From NCBI GenBank assembly GCA_010015805.1, contig ML978128.1, positions 1,116,001 through 1,180,000 of the forward strand: 64,000 nucleotides of DNA, given 5' to 3'. The DNA comes from Rhizodiscina lignyota (Eukaryota > Ascomycota > Dothideomycetes > Aulographales > Rhizodiscinaceae). The translations under genes were made by a program, and so were the position numbers. Positions 1 through 12,884 of this stretch are shown here, piece by piece (the first letter of the stretch is position 1; each line of letters opens with the position of its first letter). Under the pieces are notes generated by a model. The model searched no databases and was not told the origin of the DNA. It saw nothing but the letters and a program-made list of their open reading frames with translations.

Positions 1-1226
1 ATCGCGCGGAACAAGATGGCACGCGCCGGGTCGCCCATCCACGTGTTGAACTGCCTGTACGGCTTGTTCGGCCTCAGCTCCTCGTTGCCGTAATAGTATC
101 CCGCGGCCTGCGCCTTCTTGCTGAACGTCACAATGTCGGGCGGGGCGTCGAGGTTCCAGTGCTCGTGCGCCCAGAACTTGCCGGTCGCGCCGACGCCCGT
201 CTGCACCTCGTCGACGATCATGAGGATGTCGTGCTTCTTCGTCAGGTCGCGCAGGCCCTGGAAGAAGGCGGGCGAGGCGTGGTTGTCGCCGCCCTCGGAC
301 TGGATGGGCTCGACGATGATGGCGGCGGGTGGGGCGTGCCACTCCTTGATCAGGCGCTCCGTCTCGTCGAGGCAGCGCTGCTCTTCGGCGGCGTTCTCAG
401 ACGCGTGCTCTTCGAGTGGGTACTTGAGCATTGGGAAGGGCGCCTGGGGCCAGTCGAAGGCGGGAATGTCGAGCTTGTGGATGGGCTTGGAGCGGGTGGT
501 GGAGAGACTGCCGAAGAGACGGCCGTGGAAGGCGGTTTTGAAGGAGAGGATGGAAAGCTCGGGCGAACCTGGCAGTGCGTTGTTCATAGCAGAGTTCATT
601 TCCTCCTGGGTGAACTCGACATCCGCACCACGCTGTTGGCGCCGCTTCCACATGAAGGCAGCCTTATAGGCGAGCTCGTTGGCATCACTACCAGTTGTGC
701 CGGTGAAGACTTGGTTCAGACCCTTTGGCGCGACGGACAGGATGCCAGTAGTGAGGATCTCAGCCCAGTCATTGCTAGGGAAGTTACCCAACGCAGGACG
801 ATTGACGATGTGTGAAGCCATCTCCGGGCTAGTAGCTGCCAGCAGCAATGTAGGGTTGTTATATCCAACTGGAATTGAGGCAATCTGGGCATAGACATCG
901 AGCAGGACGTTGCCGTCAGGGTCTGCGATGTAGTTGCCGTATGACTTGCGGTAGTCGGCCATCATATTCAAGCTCCTTGTGTCAAACACCTTGTTCAGCT
1001 GCTCGATTGCCGCCTGGCTCTTTGGCCCAGGGATGGCAGTAGCAACGGTAGGGCCCGCAGCCTCGTCCGGGAAGAAGGCTGTCTCAGTCATGCCTCCGTT
1101 TGAAGTCTTTGTTGCGGCGGCGGCGGATGCGTATGGGCGGGTGTGACGAGCAATTGAGGCGGTTCGGAGGCTTCTCATAGAAGCATTGCGGGCTGAAGAG
1201 CCCAGGACACGGAATGCGGACGTCAT
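1..1226 (-). CDS. gatA: 4-aminobutyrate aminotransferase (GABA transaminase), 5' part
   Basis: PLP-dependent class III aminotransferase that moves the amino group of GABA to 2-oxoglutarate in the GABA shunt. About 408 residues are visible with no intron; the C-terminal part lies beyond the left edge. The first ~45 residues (MTSAFRVLG..., rich in Arg, Ser and Ala, almost no acids) look like a mitochondrial presequence. Family motifs seen: the VFTGTTGSDANELAYKAA segment of the PLP pocket, LMIVDEVQTGVG (the PLP-ring Asp region), and TFSKK at about residue 368-372, whose Lys aligns with the PLP Lys of the pig enzyme, followed by RQFNTWMGDP. The start is the first ATG after upstream stops. The upstream region carries three CAATTG sites. 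The UGA1/gatA assignment rests on these motifs; an ornithine-type aminotransferase is unlikely. Confidence 0.95.
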   Translation of the reverse strand, partial: MTSAFRVLGSSARNASMRSLRTASIARHTRPYASAAAATKTSNGGMTETAFFPDEAAGPTVATAIPGPKSQAAIEQLNKVFDTRSLNMMADYRKSYGNYIADPDGNVLLDVYAQIASIPVGYNNPTLLLAATSPEMASHIVNRPALGNFPSNDWAEILTTGILSVAPKGLNQVFTGTTGSDANELAYKAAFMWKRRQQRGADVEFTQEEMNSAMNNALPGSPELSILSFKTAFHGRLFGSLSTTRSKPIHKLDIPAFDWPQAPFPMLKYPLEEHASENAAEEQRCLDETERLIKEWHAPPAAIIVEPIQSEGGDNHASPAFFQGLRDLTKKHDILMIVDEVQTGVGATGKFWAHEHWNLDAPPDIVTFSKKAQAAGYYYGNEELRPNKPYRQFNTWMGDPARAILFRA

Positions 1227-2398
1227 TTTGGATGTCGTACTAGTGACTTGGAGGATGTGAGTGGGTGGTCGACAGAGGTATGCTGCAGGGTGAGTGGAGA
1301 GAGGGGTAGCTTGATATCAATGGAGCTCCAGCTCCAATGGCAAGCCTGTGTCTTTGAAGCTGCAGCACGTGTGGCTTTGACGTGGAAAGAATCGCTGAAG
1401 CAATTGAAAGAAGCAATTGAGGCTGAGAAGTGAGCTTTAAGAGAAACGACAGGCCGATGTCATGGTGAGGGGCACGAGCGCACATCTCCGCCAGGGTTTC
1501 GAGCTTGCTCGCGGTTGACTCGGCCAAAGCTTAGCGTCATCTAAGCCAGAACGAGTCAATGCATGCGAAGGCAAATTAATTTTGATATCTTTTCACTCCG
1601 AGCTCCTACTCCGTGATAAGTGCTTCGTTCATGTTATAGCTATATTGACTCCGGAGTCGAGGCAATTGGCACGAAGCTGCAGAATTTCTGAGTTCCACGC
1701 ACTGGCCCGGAGTCACGCCATGTGCCACCATGACGGTTGAGATAGTTAGGAATCACTTTTACAGTTTGACAACTGCCTCCTCAAACCTGGTCATTTTGTA
1801 ATATATGTGACTTCTGTAAGTTATCGCCCAGCTTCTGAAGCACAATGAGATCTCGGCGGCTCTACGAACTCCCAAAGGCCGCGACGGCTCTCAGTTCAAA
1901 TTATGAGCTAGTTGGAAGTTTCTTAATTTCGGTGGACAGTCTCTAAGGAGGCAACATATGACAAGAGATGTGTCTCCTTACATTCGGTAACTGTCCTTAG
2001 AAACTGAATACTAAGCCGAAGAGTGTTCCGCCAGTGAGTTCAAGATTGAGGAACGCATGACTGTGCTGAAGACTCAGCAAACGATGGCCACCCGTCCGTG
2101 AACGATGTCGTATCTTAATCTAGGCAAAGATCTCACCTACTGAGATAGAGACGAAGCGCATTCGAAGAGTATTTGATGCACAGACTTCTATGTCCATGCA
2201 AGCGACTCGATAGGCATTCCCTTATCCAACTCTTACTCCATCGTCCAGACGTCTCTCCGTACTCCCCCGGACCCAAAAAACGTCCCTATTATCTACAATA
2301 ATCCGTACAGCAGATCCGGCCGTAATCCGTTCCAAGTGGTATCTCAAAAAGAAAAGGCATCAGACATACGAAAAGCCAGACGTCCCTGTACACAACTG
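1227..2398. other. Intergenic region: GABA transaminase promoter and receptor 3' flank
   Basis: No coding stretch that I can support. CAATTG occurs at 1401, 1414 and 1663, the first two only 13 bases apart and about 180 bases upstream of the GABA transaminase ATG. The short open frames here have arbitrary composition and no recognisable motif. Confidence 0.5.
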
Positions 2399-4017
2399 TC
2401 AGAACCCATGAAATCTCACGTTCCTAGCTGACTGACCCCTACTATGCATGTGTAACACATCCTCATGCTGCGTCGGACTGCTTGGCGGTCTCGGGCCGCT
2501 CAGACTCCCTTCACGACTCCTACCTGCGGTCTGCGGTCTCGAGAAGTTCGTGTGCGTACTCGGCTGTCTCGAGATGTAGAAAGTGCCTTCCGGTATCCTA
2601 GGCGGCGGTGACGAGCGGCCAGTACCAGCAGTCCTCACTCTCTCCAACTCAGGTATTTCGTCCACTCTCGTTAGATTTGCGGTGCTGCGGGCTTCTTTAT
2701 CGCCAATTCCCCCAACCGTAGGGCCTCTGGGGATGCCCATCGTCTCAGCTGCTTTCGGCGACATTGACCTCAGGGGCACACCTCTTTCTGCGTCCCGATC
2801 AGGACTCTCTTCTTCAAAGAAAGTCATGCTTCTTCTGTTCATTCCTCTGGAATTCCTCTTATTAGAATTACTCGCCTCGGTGTCCTGCGATTCAAGGCCA
2901 TATGGGGAACGTTTGCGCTGCACTTGACCGAGTTGGCCAGATCTTTCCAGATTCGAATTTGATTGGTGATAGTCGCGGGAGTTAAATCCGACGCGTGAGA
3001 GACATGAACGAAAGAGTGGGCGAAGCGTCGCAAGGCTAACTGCAGTGATGCCAATACCCGGCTCGACGCCGGACCAGATGGCGACATCAACAGTCGCAAC
3101 TACTAGAGCGTTAGCTATATCCTCAGACACGACGGAACGAGTAACAGAAGTATGGAGACTGGAGACATACAGAGAAAGTCCTCCGTCTGAGTCAGACTAA
3201 CGAGGTACGGGACCCTCACTATCGTGGCAGTGCTTGCAAGCGCTCCAAGGCCCAGCACAATTGCCACGCCAAATCGCTTTTGGGTGCTCATTTTCAAATT
3301 CCACACGATGAAGATCGGCAATATGCCAAATACCCAATCTGTGACGATGCTGAGCCCACTCTGTGCGTAGGTTGAGTCCGCCGTCATGCCCGGGTTGCAG
3401 TGTCCATGATTCCTGGGATCGAACCGCGTCCAGAAGTACTGGACTGGAATGCATTGGAAGACGGACTGAAAGAAGTAATAGATATTGAAGATGATATTGA
3501 GGTATACGAGTGTCCATATGATCCAGCGGTGTGGCTTTTGAGTGGCGATGCGTAGGAGGAATGCTCCGACGGCGCATTTCAGGACAGCTGTGCACAAGAT
3601 GTAGAAAGTCTCGCACCACCACCATCCCATCAAGGCATTCCGGAGAGCTTTGGGAGTAAGGGCGGTTACGTGTTTTCCAGTGCCCCAGTGTGCCGCATAG
3701 AAGACGAAGCCGCCGAATGTTGTAAACAGGAGCTATGAATCTTAGCACTGTCTCTCCCGAAAAAATATAGCCTTCGCTGAAGGAGTGCTGGAGTCTATCA
3801 GACTGCCTCAAAGGCCGGCAGCTTCTATACCGGGCAGCTGAGCTAGTGGTGATATACTTACCAATGATATGAAGGTTAAGAGGTCATCCAAGCCAGGTGC
3901 CCTTAGTATACGTAACCGCACCCACGCGCGCATTGAAAACGATATCCAGGTCAGGCAAAGAAAAAGAATCATGCTCGCTTTGACCGCAGGCGAACGGTCA
4001 TCGTGTGCTAACGCCAT
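2399..4017 (-). CDS. Fungal rhodopsin-domain (PTH11-like) seven-helix membrane protein
   Basis: Three exons: 4017-3862, 3732-3171, 3099-2399; 472 residues. Donors are GTAAGT and GTATGT. The last acceptor was chosen to give the family-like join EDFLF|ATVDVAIW; the AG a few bases upstream is an alternative. The first ~260 residues match the fungal integral-membrane rhodopsin fold: LRAPGLDD at the end of helix 1, FGGFVFYAAHWGTGKH, WWWCETFYI, the aromatic NIYYFFQSVFQCIPVQYFW run, GLSIVTDWVFGILPIF and VDVAIWSGVEPGIGI. The C-terminal ~200 residues are a polar, Ser/Arg-rich cytoplasmic tail. I do not see a CFEM domain, so this is not a canonical PTH11 pathogenicity receptor; ligand and role are unknown. 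Confidence 0.85.
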
Positions 4018-6375
4018 CGTTTTCGCTTCGGAAAGGGAGACACGCCCACCAGGGCGGTGGAGCGCACCTGAGGAAGAGAGAACGCACCGCAGGTCAACAG
4101 CCCGTCAAAGACATGGAGAAAAGATGTTCCAAAGGAGAAAGAAAAAAGAGCGAAAAGGAGAAGAACTGCGGTCCGAGGGAAGATGTATATTTGCTGAATA
4201 TGATCAAGTAAGAGAAATACGAAGCGAAAAAATGATTTTACTGTTTTACCACATGGCGGACATGGGGATAGAGATTCGGCTCCAGGAACCCACGGGAATA
4301 CCAGGAGGACAGTAAGATCCTCAATCAATCAGAATTAAGCCTTGCTTCTCGAAAGACCGAGACATGGCTGTGGTTCATGCCTCCGTGCGCATCGTCCCCA
4401 TAATGGCAGCTTGGCGATGCCAAAGAAGCTTCGCCCTATCTCGCAAATCTGCAATATGGCCGTGATGACGGCACGCGAGGAGCGGCCGGTTCATGCGGAA
4501 GATGCATGTAGCGCGTTCCAAAGTGCAGCACTAGTGCACGGGTAAGCAGCACAATCATCACAACTGTAAGCTCTGGCTTTGAGGAGAGCGATGTCATAGG
4601 CGTAGTGATACCCCCGCAGCTTCTTACACATACAGACTCGCTTTCCGAGGGATTGCTGGGCTGGATTGGGACGAAGCAAGTCTTAGGCCGTGTTCTTTTC
4701 GCCTCTGCTGATGCGTCAACGTTTCTGAACTTCCTAGATCGCAGGGGGTGGAGCTGGATGTGTGAAGATTTGTTAATAACAGATGTCAAGAAACGCATTG
4801 AAGTCCGTTTAATGCCCACCAAAGAAGCTGTGGACCTTCCCTCAGAGGTATGTTCAATCAATACCACTAAGGCCCGCTCTTCAGCCTCAGGAACGGTGTT
4901 CAGTGGATAGGCCGAGGCTTATAGTCGTTTAGAGATGTCTCCCATTGTTCAGGTACGAGGGCCTTCCCGAAAGCGAAGGAGGATCCGTCCAACCCAGCGA
5001 AGTGGGACCTCGTGGAGATTTTCGACTTGCCCGCCCATCGGTAGGTCGGGCCTGCACCGCCTGCTTCGGCGCTTTTCAGTTTGCAATTAATTCGTCATAA
5101 ACAGCCGGCGGTCGCCGGCGAAAGTCCTGGATCAGGCATGGGTGATTGTTAGGCGGAGCTTGGGGAAGGTGTCGAGGTTTTGGATACGAAGCGAGCTCAG
5201 AGGCCGATCAGCGATTGCGCAACCCTTCTGCAGGGGCTGCGGTGGAGATATCCGGGTGGAATGAACCTGAAGCTTGGGAGCGCCTGGTAAGGCGTGGTAG
5301 GAGTAACGTTGCAACGTCGCGTATCGCGTGGCAATGCGTGGGAAATCTCTCTACCTGAAATTCGGGCGAGAGGAGTATGTACCGCTGTCAAGCATGCAGG
5401 TGGTGACAATTCTTCCACGTTTCAGATGATGGTGCACCGGACGTACTCCGGATACGCCTATCGAGCATTTGAGTGATTATCGTCTAATGAAATACCCCAA
5501 TAACGCAAGTGGCGGGTAATATCGAATGGAACTACGCTTTCTTGGTACGTGGAATAGGACCATTGCTGCGAGGATGGGTAAAACCAGATTGGGAATCATT
5601 CCAATCAGTCCATTCGGAGGAGCATATTCGCGTTTCAAGCCATCGCTAAAATACTGCGGGAAGAGAACCGCATACCGGGTTTAGAGTCTGGATAGATTGA
5701 ACTGACCAGTCCTTGCAGGCAGGCCATGTTTCGAAGCCGGAGTGAGGATATAGTTCGTCCGATATTCCCCTGAGTTATGCTAGCCATATATATCTCCGTG
5801 TCCGACAGTTGGAAAGTTAAAAAGTTGCCGTTGACCTTTGTCACACTGCCAACTCACAATGGCCGGCTGTGGTGATCTTCTGCGATGACAAGGCGGACGC
5901 AATGATGCCCAGGTTTACCCAACCCGCCTCCAGTCCAATGATGAAACATCATATCGTGAGACACACTTTTGATCACGGCATTGCAAAGATCTAAGAGAAA
6001 GAGAGAAAGGCCTTTTCTACAACACCGCAAGTCCTATGTCCTGTATCCCAAAGCATCGTCAAAAGTAAAAAGGCTCCCTCGCCGTGCTCGTGTAGAAGAA
6101 CAAAAAGTCAGAGCGGGACAAGAAGAGCATGAGCATGGAATGTTATATACGCGCCGTGCTATGCGAGGGTCCCTTAGTCCCACAACCGAGGGTCGTTTAA
6201 AAGAAAGACGTCGTAACATGAGATACTAACGGGAAAGCCGTGACTGCTCTCATGAAGGGGTTCGGTTTGGCAAATCTCGGTACAGCCAAGAAGTAATCCT
6301 GGCTAGACATGTCTGCTCCGCTGAAAATAAAGCCTCTCCCGCGCAATAGCTGAAAAGGCCGACCCTGATACGCAA
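4018..6375. other. Long intergenic region with one possible degraded membrane-protein remnant
   Basis: From 4018 to about 5480 I see only short overlapping frames on both strands with no family resemblance. The minus strand at 5490-5960 has protein-like pieces in different frames: a hydrophobic piece (GLIGMIPNLVLPILAAMVLF, about 5550-5610) followed by basic VPRKR, and upstream GLEAGWVNLGIIASALS (about 5890-5935). They may be exons of a small membrane protein or the remains of a transporter. I could not assemble a convincing model, so no gene is called. Confidence 0.4.
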
Positions 6376-8420
<2,045 letters not shown>

Positions 8421-9703
8421 GTTGAGAGCCGTTCCGCTGCGGACGCCGGCCGGCGATTCGGTGGAGGGGATGCGAAGACGAGCGACAACGAAGAGCGCGG
8501 GCGCTTCACGCGTGCGATCGATTGATCGAGACGGCGGAGGGTGGGTTACACTTCATGGAAGAGGTACGGAAGGGGAGGTACTTTCGAGGCGGTGGATGAT
8601 GAGCGGGTTGGCGATCTGGTGTGCCCAAAACGTACCCTAGCCTCCTCCCACGGGGCCTTGACGTCGGAGGAAAGGTAGGTGCGGGTTTGGTGGCGGGTGA
8701 TTCGTGAAGGGCGCCGCTCATTGATTGGCCACGAAGAGAGAGCAATTATCGCGCAAGCGCTCGATTGCGCTCACAGCAAGCAGTCGGACGGTGAAGAGGC
8801 GACAGTTTCACTTAATGCCCGAGGAAGAAAGCTGGTCTCTGTGTGTGCAGCAGTGCTTAACTAATGTCAGCCGGTCGCAATGACGTTGTCCCACTTGCGC
8901 CTCCCCTTTGCCGTGCATACGGAGTACATACATGCGCGATATCAGGTTTCTGGCCTGTCTCTGTTACCTTCACCTTGAGCTGGGGTAGCGCTGCGAGAAG
9001 ATGCAGAATGCTTGCCGCAAGAGATAGAAGAGTTGTTATATCATCCTTCAACACTTCCTTGTGAGCACACACTCTGTAGTCACAACGTCGAAACACCCTC
9101 ACACCGTCTCCGCTCAATTCCGCACCTTCACCGACCCTAAAACAGATACTGGACGTCACTTTTATGGGTATATCCATTGCAACGCCCACAAGGGAAGAGC
9201 CAGGTTGCTAAGTCATCTCTCGTCGTTCAATCATCTTTGCTGCCAATCAACCAAACTATCTCTATGCTTTATTGAAATGAATCTTATATAAGGCGAACGA
9301 GGAGTCCTTTCTATAAGTTTAATTCTGCAAATAGGAATGGAATGGACCGCAGCTCTCCTCCCACAACCGCATTTGGCTCCGTGCATAAACGAATTTAAAG
9401 TGTACCAAAGTACCTTGGATCAACTCCGCGTTCAACGAGCGAATCATGCCTGGAATTAATCAACAAAACTGCATTAATAGGTTACCGTTGGACTTCTTGA
9501 GACACGGCTATAAATCATAAGTAATAGTGCTCCTATATACCTAGGCTTGCCATTCCTTCTTCCTTTTTGTTTAGGTTCGGGTTCCCCACAAATACAGCCT
9601 CGTTCCATTGTGCGTCGTACGACCTCCGTCACAACGTATCATCACTATTAGTGTGCTCCGCATCTCAGATATCTCAGACCGCAATTTTGGCCTTGGCAGC
9701 ACA
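8421..9703. other. Intergenic region between divergent genes
   Basis: Shared 5' region of the SR-protein kinase (-) and the F-box-like gene (+). I see no open frame with recognisable protein features and no RNA gene. Confidence 0.5.
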
Positions 9704-10693
9704 ATGGGGCCGTCACAGTCTTCTTTTTGTCCTCGTGAGGCAACGGATACCACAGTGCGAAATCCTGCGGACACTGACGAAAATACTACCACTTGCTCGA
9801 CAGCAGACAGAAAGCACGAATATCCAACGGAGGTAGGAGATCAAAAGGAGAAAGTCAAGGTTGCCCAATCATGTAACACTCTGTACCCCAGAGCATCGCT
9901 CCTTGGACTCCCACGCGAACTCCGAGATCTCATCCTGGACGAAGTCTTCAAAGAATTCCCTTCAAAATCACAACTCTCAAGAGCGGATGGGCTTTACCAC
10001 CGCAACATTCTGCTCGTATGCCGGAAACTCTATTATGAGGAACATCTGCATGCTTACCGAGAAGGCATATTTCTCATAGGTTATTCCAATTCTCCTTTGC
10101 GAAACACGCCGTTGCGGATGTCGATTCAACCACAACATGCATGCGAGGTTGACACGTTGTGGCTGCAAGCTGCATGTAGTTCGCATATCTCCATGGTATG
10201 GATGAAGGACCATCCATTTATCTCCAGAGCTCAAATAAATGCCATGGTCAAGGCTGGGTTGAGACCAAAGACACTCGTTATCCTAGCGGACAGCCACATT
10301 GACTGCAGCTACCCCTGGATTCTCAATTCTCATCCGTGTATGGGACAGATTTTGAAGCTATTTAATTTGGCAGAATACGCCACGGCAAGGTTGCCGACAA
10401 TTGAACGAATCGAACTCGGATTAGACCGGCCAAAGGACCTCAGGCAGGACGACACGACTGCCGTGGTACGGTATGCGGAGGCGTTTGCCTTTCATGCCGA
10501 TCTTGGATTCTGGAGCTGTGAGTACGAATTGCAGAAAGGAAACGTTACCCGCTGCCAACTCGATTATACGGTGGGAGTGAGACCTTCAAGGCTAGTAACT
10601 GTTTACATCTATCCTTCATGGGAAATGCTTTGGGTGGCCCGAACTCAGGGTGCGAAGAACATGGTCACGCTTGAAAAGGAATTACCATGGTAA
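9704..10693 (+). CDS. F-box-like hypothetical protein
   Basis: Single-exon frame of 329 residues. The start is the first in-frame ATG and has a strong context (ACAATGG); the frame is open further upstream but without ATG. After a polar ~60-residue N-terminus comes LLGLPRELRDLILDEV (about residues 64-80), the usual opening of F-box-like domains in the expanded Dothideomycete families, then ILLVCRKLYYEE, typical of the second half of such domains. The remainder has IDCSYPW and several Trp-containing segments but nothing I can name. A role as an SCF substrate adaptor would be inference from the N-terminal motif only. Confidence 0.7.
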   Translation: MGPSQSSFCPREATDTTVRNPADTDENTTTCSTADRKHEYPTEVGDQKEKVKVAQSCNTLYPRASLLGLPRELRDLILDEVFKEFPSKSQLSRADGLYHRNILLVCRKLYYEEHLHAYREGIFLIGYSNSPLRNTPLRMSIQPQHACEVDTLWLQAACSSHISMVWMKDHPFISRAQINAMVKAGLRPKTLVILADSHIDCSYPWILNSHPCMGQILKLFNLAEYATARLPTIERIELGLDRPKDLRQDDTTAVVRYAEAFAFHADLGFWSCEYELQKGNVTRCQLDYTVGVRPSRLVTVYIYPSWEMLWVARTQGAKNMVTLEKELPW

Positions 10694-11581
10694 CGCAGGT
10701 ACCTACTGTCAACAATCAACAGTCAGCAGCTACTTTTAAAAATCTAAGGTCACTAAAGTTTGTGTTGAAGCGAAAGAGGTTTGAGAGAAGAAATTCAAAG
10801 GAAACGGGATGTAAATAAAAGCGTGCCATCACTTAGCAGCCATGCACTCAGAATAGATCAGATAAAGCAAGCGGCTCACACACCTTCCGACACTTTCGAC
10901 CATTGTTTCATGATGTACGTCTGACGTACTCTTCAAGACAATATGTACGAGAAGGTTGTGGAACGATGTAAGACATTTTCTGAAGAACCACCTACCGTAG
11001 TATCGTGAAATGAACTCGACTCGAGCATAGCAGGGAGATGATCAAAATTGTTGTTTCATAAGGTAGGCAGCTCTCAATCTGTCTCTGCTCCTCTCGTTCA
11101 GTATAGAATCTAGCCTGATGAAAATGCTCTCCGCCGTAAGAAGGCGACGATGTTTCGGATCGTCTTATATGCAGCTAGACCGCTTCGGGGTCCGTTGTCG
11201 TGGCACGGGCGCCAGTATTGAGGCTGTTCAGCAACAGGGGGGTTCCCCTTCGCCACCTTCTCGTTCTCCTCACCCACTCTGCTCCTTCAATTCTCCTCCA
11301 CCACACTTGCAATCCGCTACATCTTTCGCACTCCGCCTTACCTTCGCTCTACCAGTCCCACGGTCGTTAAACTCGCGTTCGTTCACGTCATTTCCGTTTG
11401 TTGAGGGGAGCCGCCAGCTTGTTGATCGACACGACCCCAGTCAGCCACGAAAAACTACAACAACTTCACCGCAAAGCAGAGCACCCTAAAAGTCGTCGCT
11501 GAGCGCGCTCGAAGCCTCACCAGGACTTCTTAATACAGCACAGGGCCTCTTCAGGCTATCACAGATACGCTCGCTCACAAG
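10694..11581. other. Intergenic region, 3' flank and promoter of the DUF7137 gene
   Basis: No supported gene. The stretch 11220-11480 is pyrimidine-rich (CTCC/TTCTCC runs), a common feature just upstream of highly expressed fungal genes, and ends about 100 bases before the next ATG. Confidence 0.5.
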
Positions 11582-12596
11582 ATGAGGCACTTCCTACTTC
11601 TCTCGTTGCTCCTGGTGCTCGTCGCGCTCGCTGCCGCGCGGCGGTCAGAGGAAAATGCGGCCGCACAAGGCTTGAATCACGCTTTCCAGAGACGACAAGA
11701 TAGTGGTAATTCGGGCAATTCAGACAATTCAGACAACTCTGATAACTCTGATAACTCCGATAACTCTGGTATGCTATCAACCAAAGTCATCGCTGTATCT
11801 TCCCGGTTTCACTAATTATAGATCTCAGACTCCTCCTCCTCCAGCGAAAAGCACTCGGCCACATCCTCGGACAAGTCTGCATCTGAAACCAAGTCCTCTG
11901 ACTCCTCATCCACCGGTGACAGCAAGTCAGCATCTGGCTCTCACAAGACCACCGATGCACCATCTCGAACCAGCCACAAGTCCGCCAAGACCACCGAGTT
12001 TGACCCGCGTCTCCCTGCCGGCGGTATCTCGATGATCACTCCTGCTGCCCTCTCCGGTGCAGAATACTACAAGATTGGCGATTGGGTCACTTTCGCTTGG
12101 AACTACACCTCTCTTTCCGTCACTCCGAAGCACATCGATGTGCTGGCTTCCTGCAGCGCGAACCAAGAGACTTACACTCTCGCTTTGAACCAGAGCGTTC
12201 ACCCGACTGGTGTCGTCCTTTGGGATACCGGCGCCTACCAGAAGACCGCTACTGTGCCACTCTTGACGGAGACATACACCCTGATCATCTTCGACGCACA
12301 GAGCTCGATCAGCGCATCGCCGAAGGCTGGTTATTTGGGTGTCTTCGACCAGTGGACTTTTGGGATGTACGTCCCGCAGCAGTACACACCACTGAGCGGT
12401 ATGTGCCCCCCCGTAAATGGTTTCCACTGCTTGCAGCTTCTAACATTGACATCAATTAGGCTTCAAGTGTGCCACCTGCGGCAACAGCGCTGCGATGAGC
12501 TCCATGGAGCGCCAGACCCTCGGGTTCCTTTTCGGCATGGCAACCATCACGGTGCTCACCTTCACTTGGTTCGCAAATAGCTTTGGCGTCTTCTAG
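11582..12596 (+). CDS. Secreted DUF7137-family protein with C-terminal membrane anchor
   Basis: Three exons (11582-11768, 11829-12398, 12460-12596), 297 residues. Donors are GTATGC and GTATGT; all phases agree. Residues 1-20 (MRHFLLLSLLLVLVALAAA) are a signal peptide. A low-complexity region follows, starting with Asn/Asp-Ser repeats (residues ~40-63) and continuing Ser/Lys/Thr-rich to about residue 145. The conserved core starts at FDPRLPAGGISMITP and includes YKIGDWVTFAWNYTSLS, WDTGAYQ, LTETYTLIIFD and GYLGVFDQWTFGMY, an Ig-like beta pattern. FKCATCG carries a Cys pair, and LGFLFGMATITVLTFTWF is a C-terminal hydrophobic segment, either a TM anchor or part of a GPI signal. Function of the family is unknown; probably cell surface. 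Confidence 0.88.
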
Positions 12597-12884
12597 ACGA
12601 CGTGATACCTTGACTGGCTGTTTTCATTTACACATTCACTGTACCTACTTTCACAATGCATAAGGAAAAGGCGTATCGGCGGCGTTTGGACTTCACTTTG
12701 TATAAGGCGGGGGATACCGGGAAACTTGCTCGTTCTTGACAATCCTTCAAAATAGCATTGCGTGGGCAGGGCAAATTAACAAAGGGCATCAAGGGTCCTC
12801 TATAAGCAGTGGAACTAATGATGGATGGAATCACGAAGTGACCTTAATAGTAGCCTCTACAACCTAATACATGTCTTCGCAGCA

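Noticed and set aside
3869-4328. Opposing 106- and 148-codon frames at the 5' end of the rhodopsin-like gene
   Set aside because: Arg/Lys-rich or Phe/Leu-rich mirror frames from purine-rich DNA; no motif, and partly antisense to a real exon.
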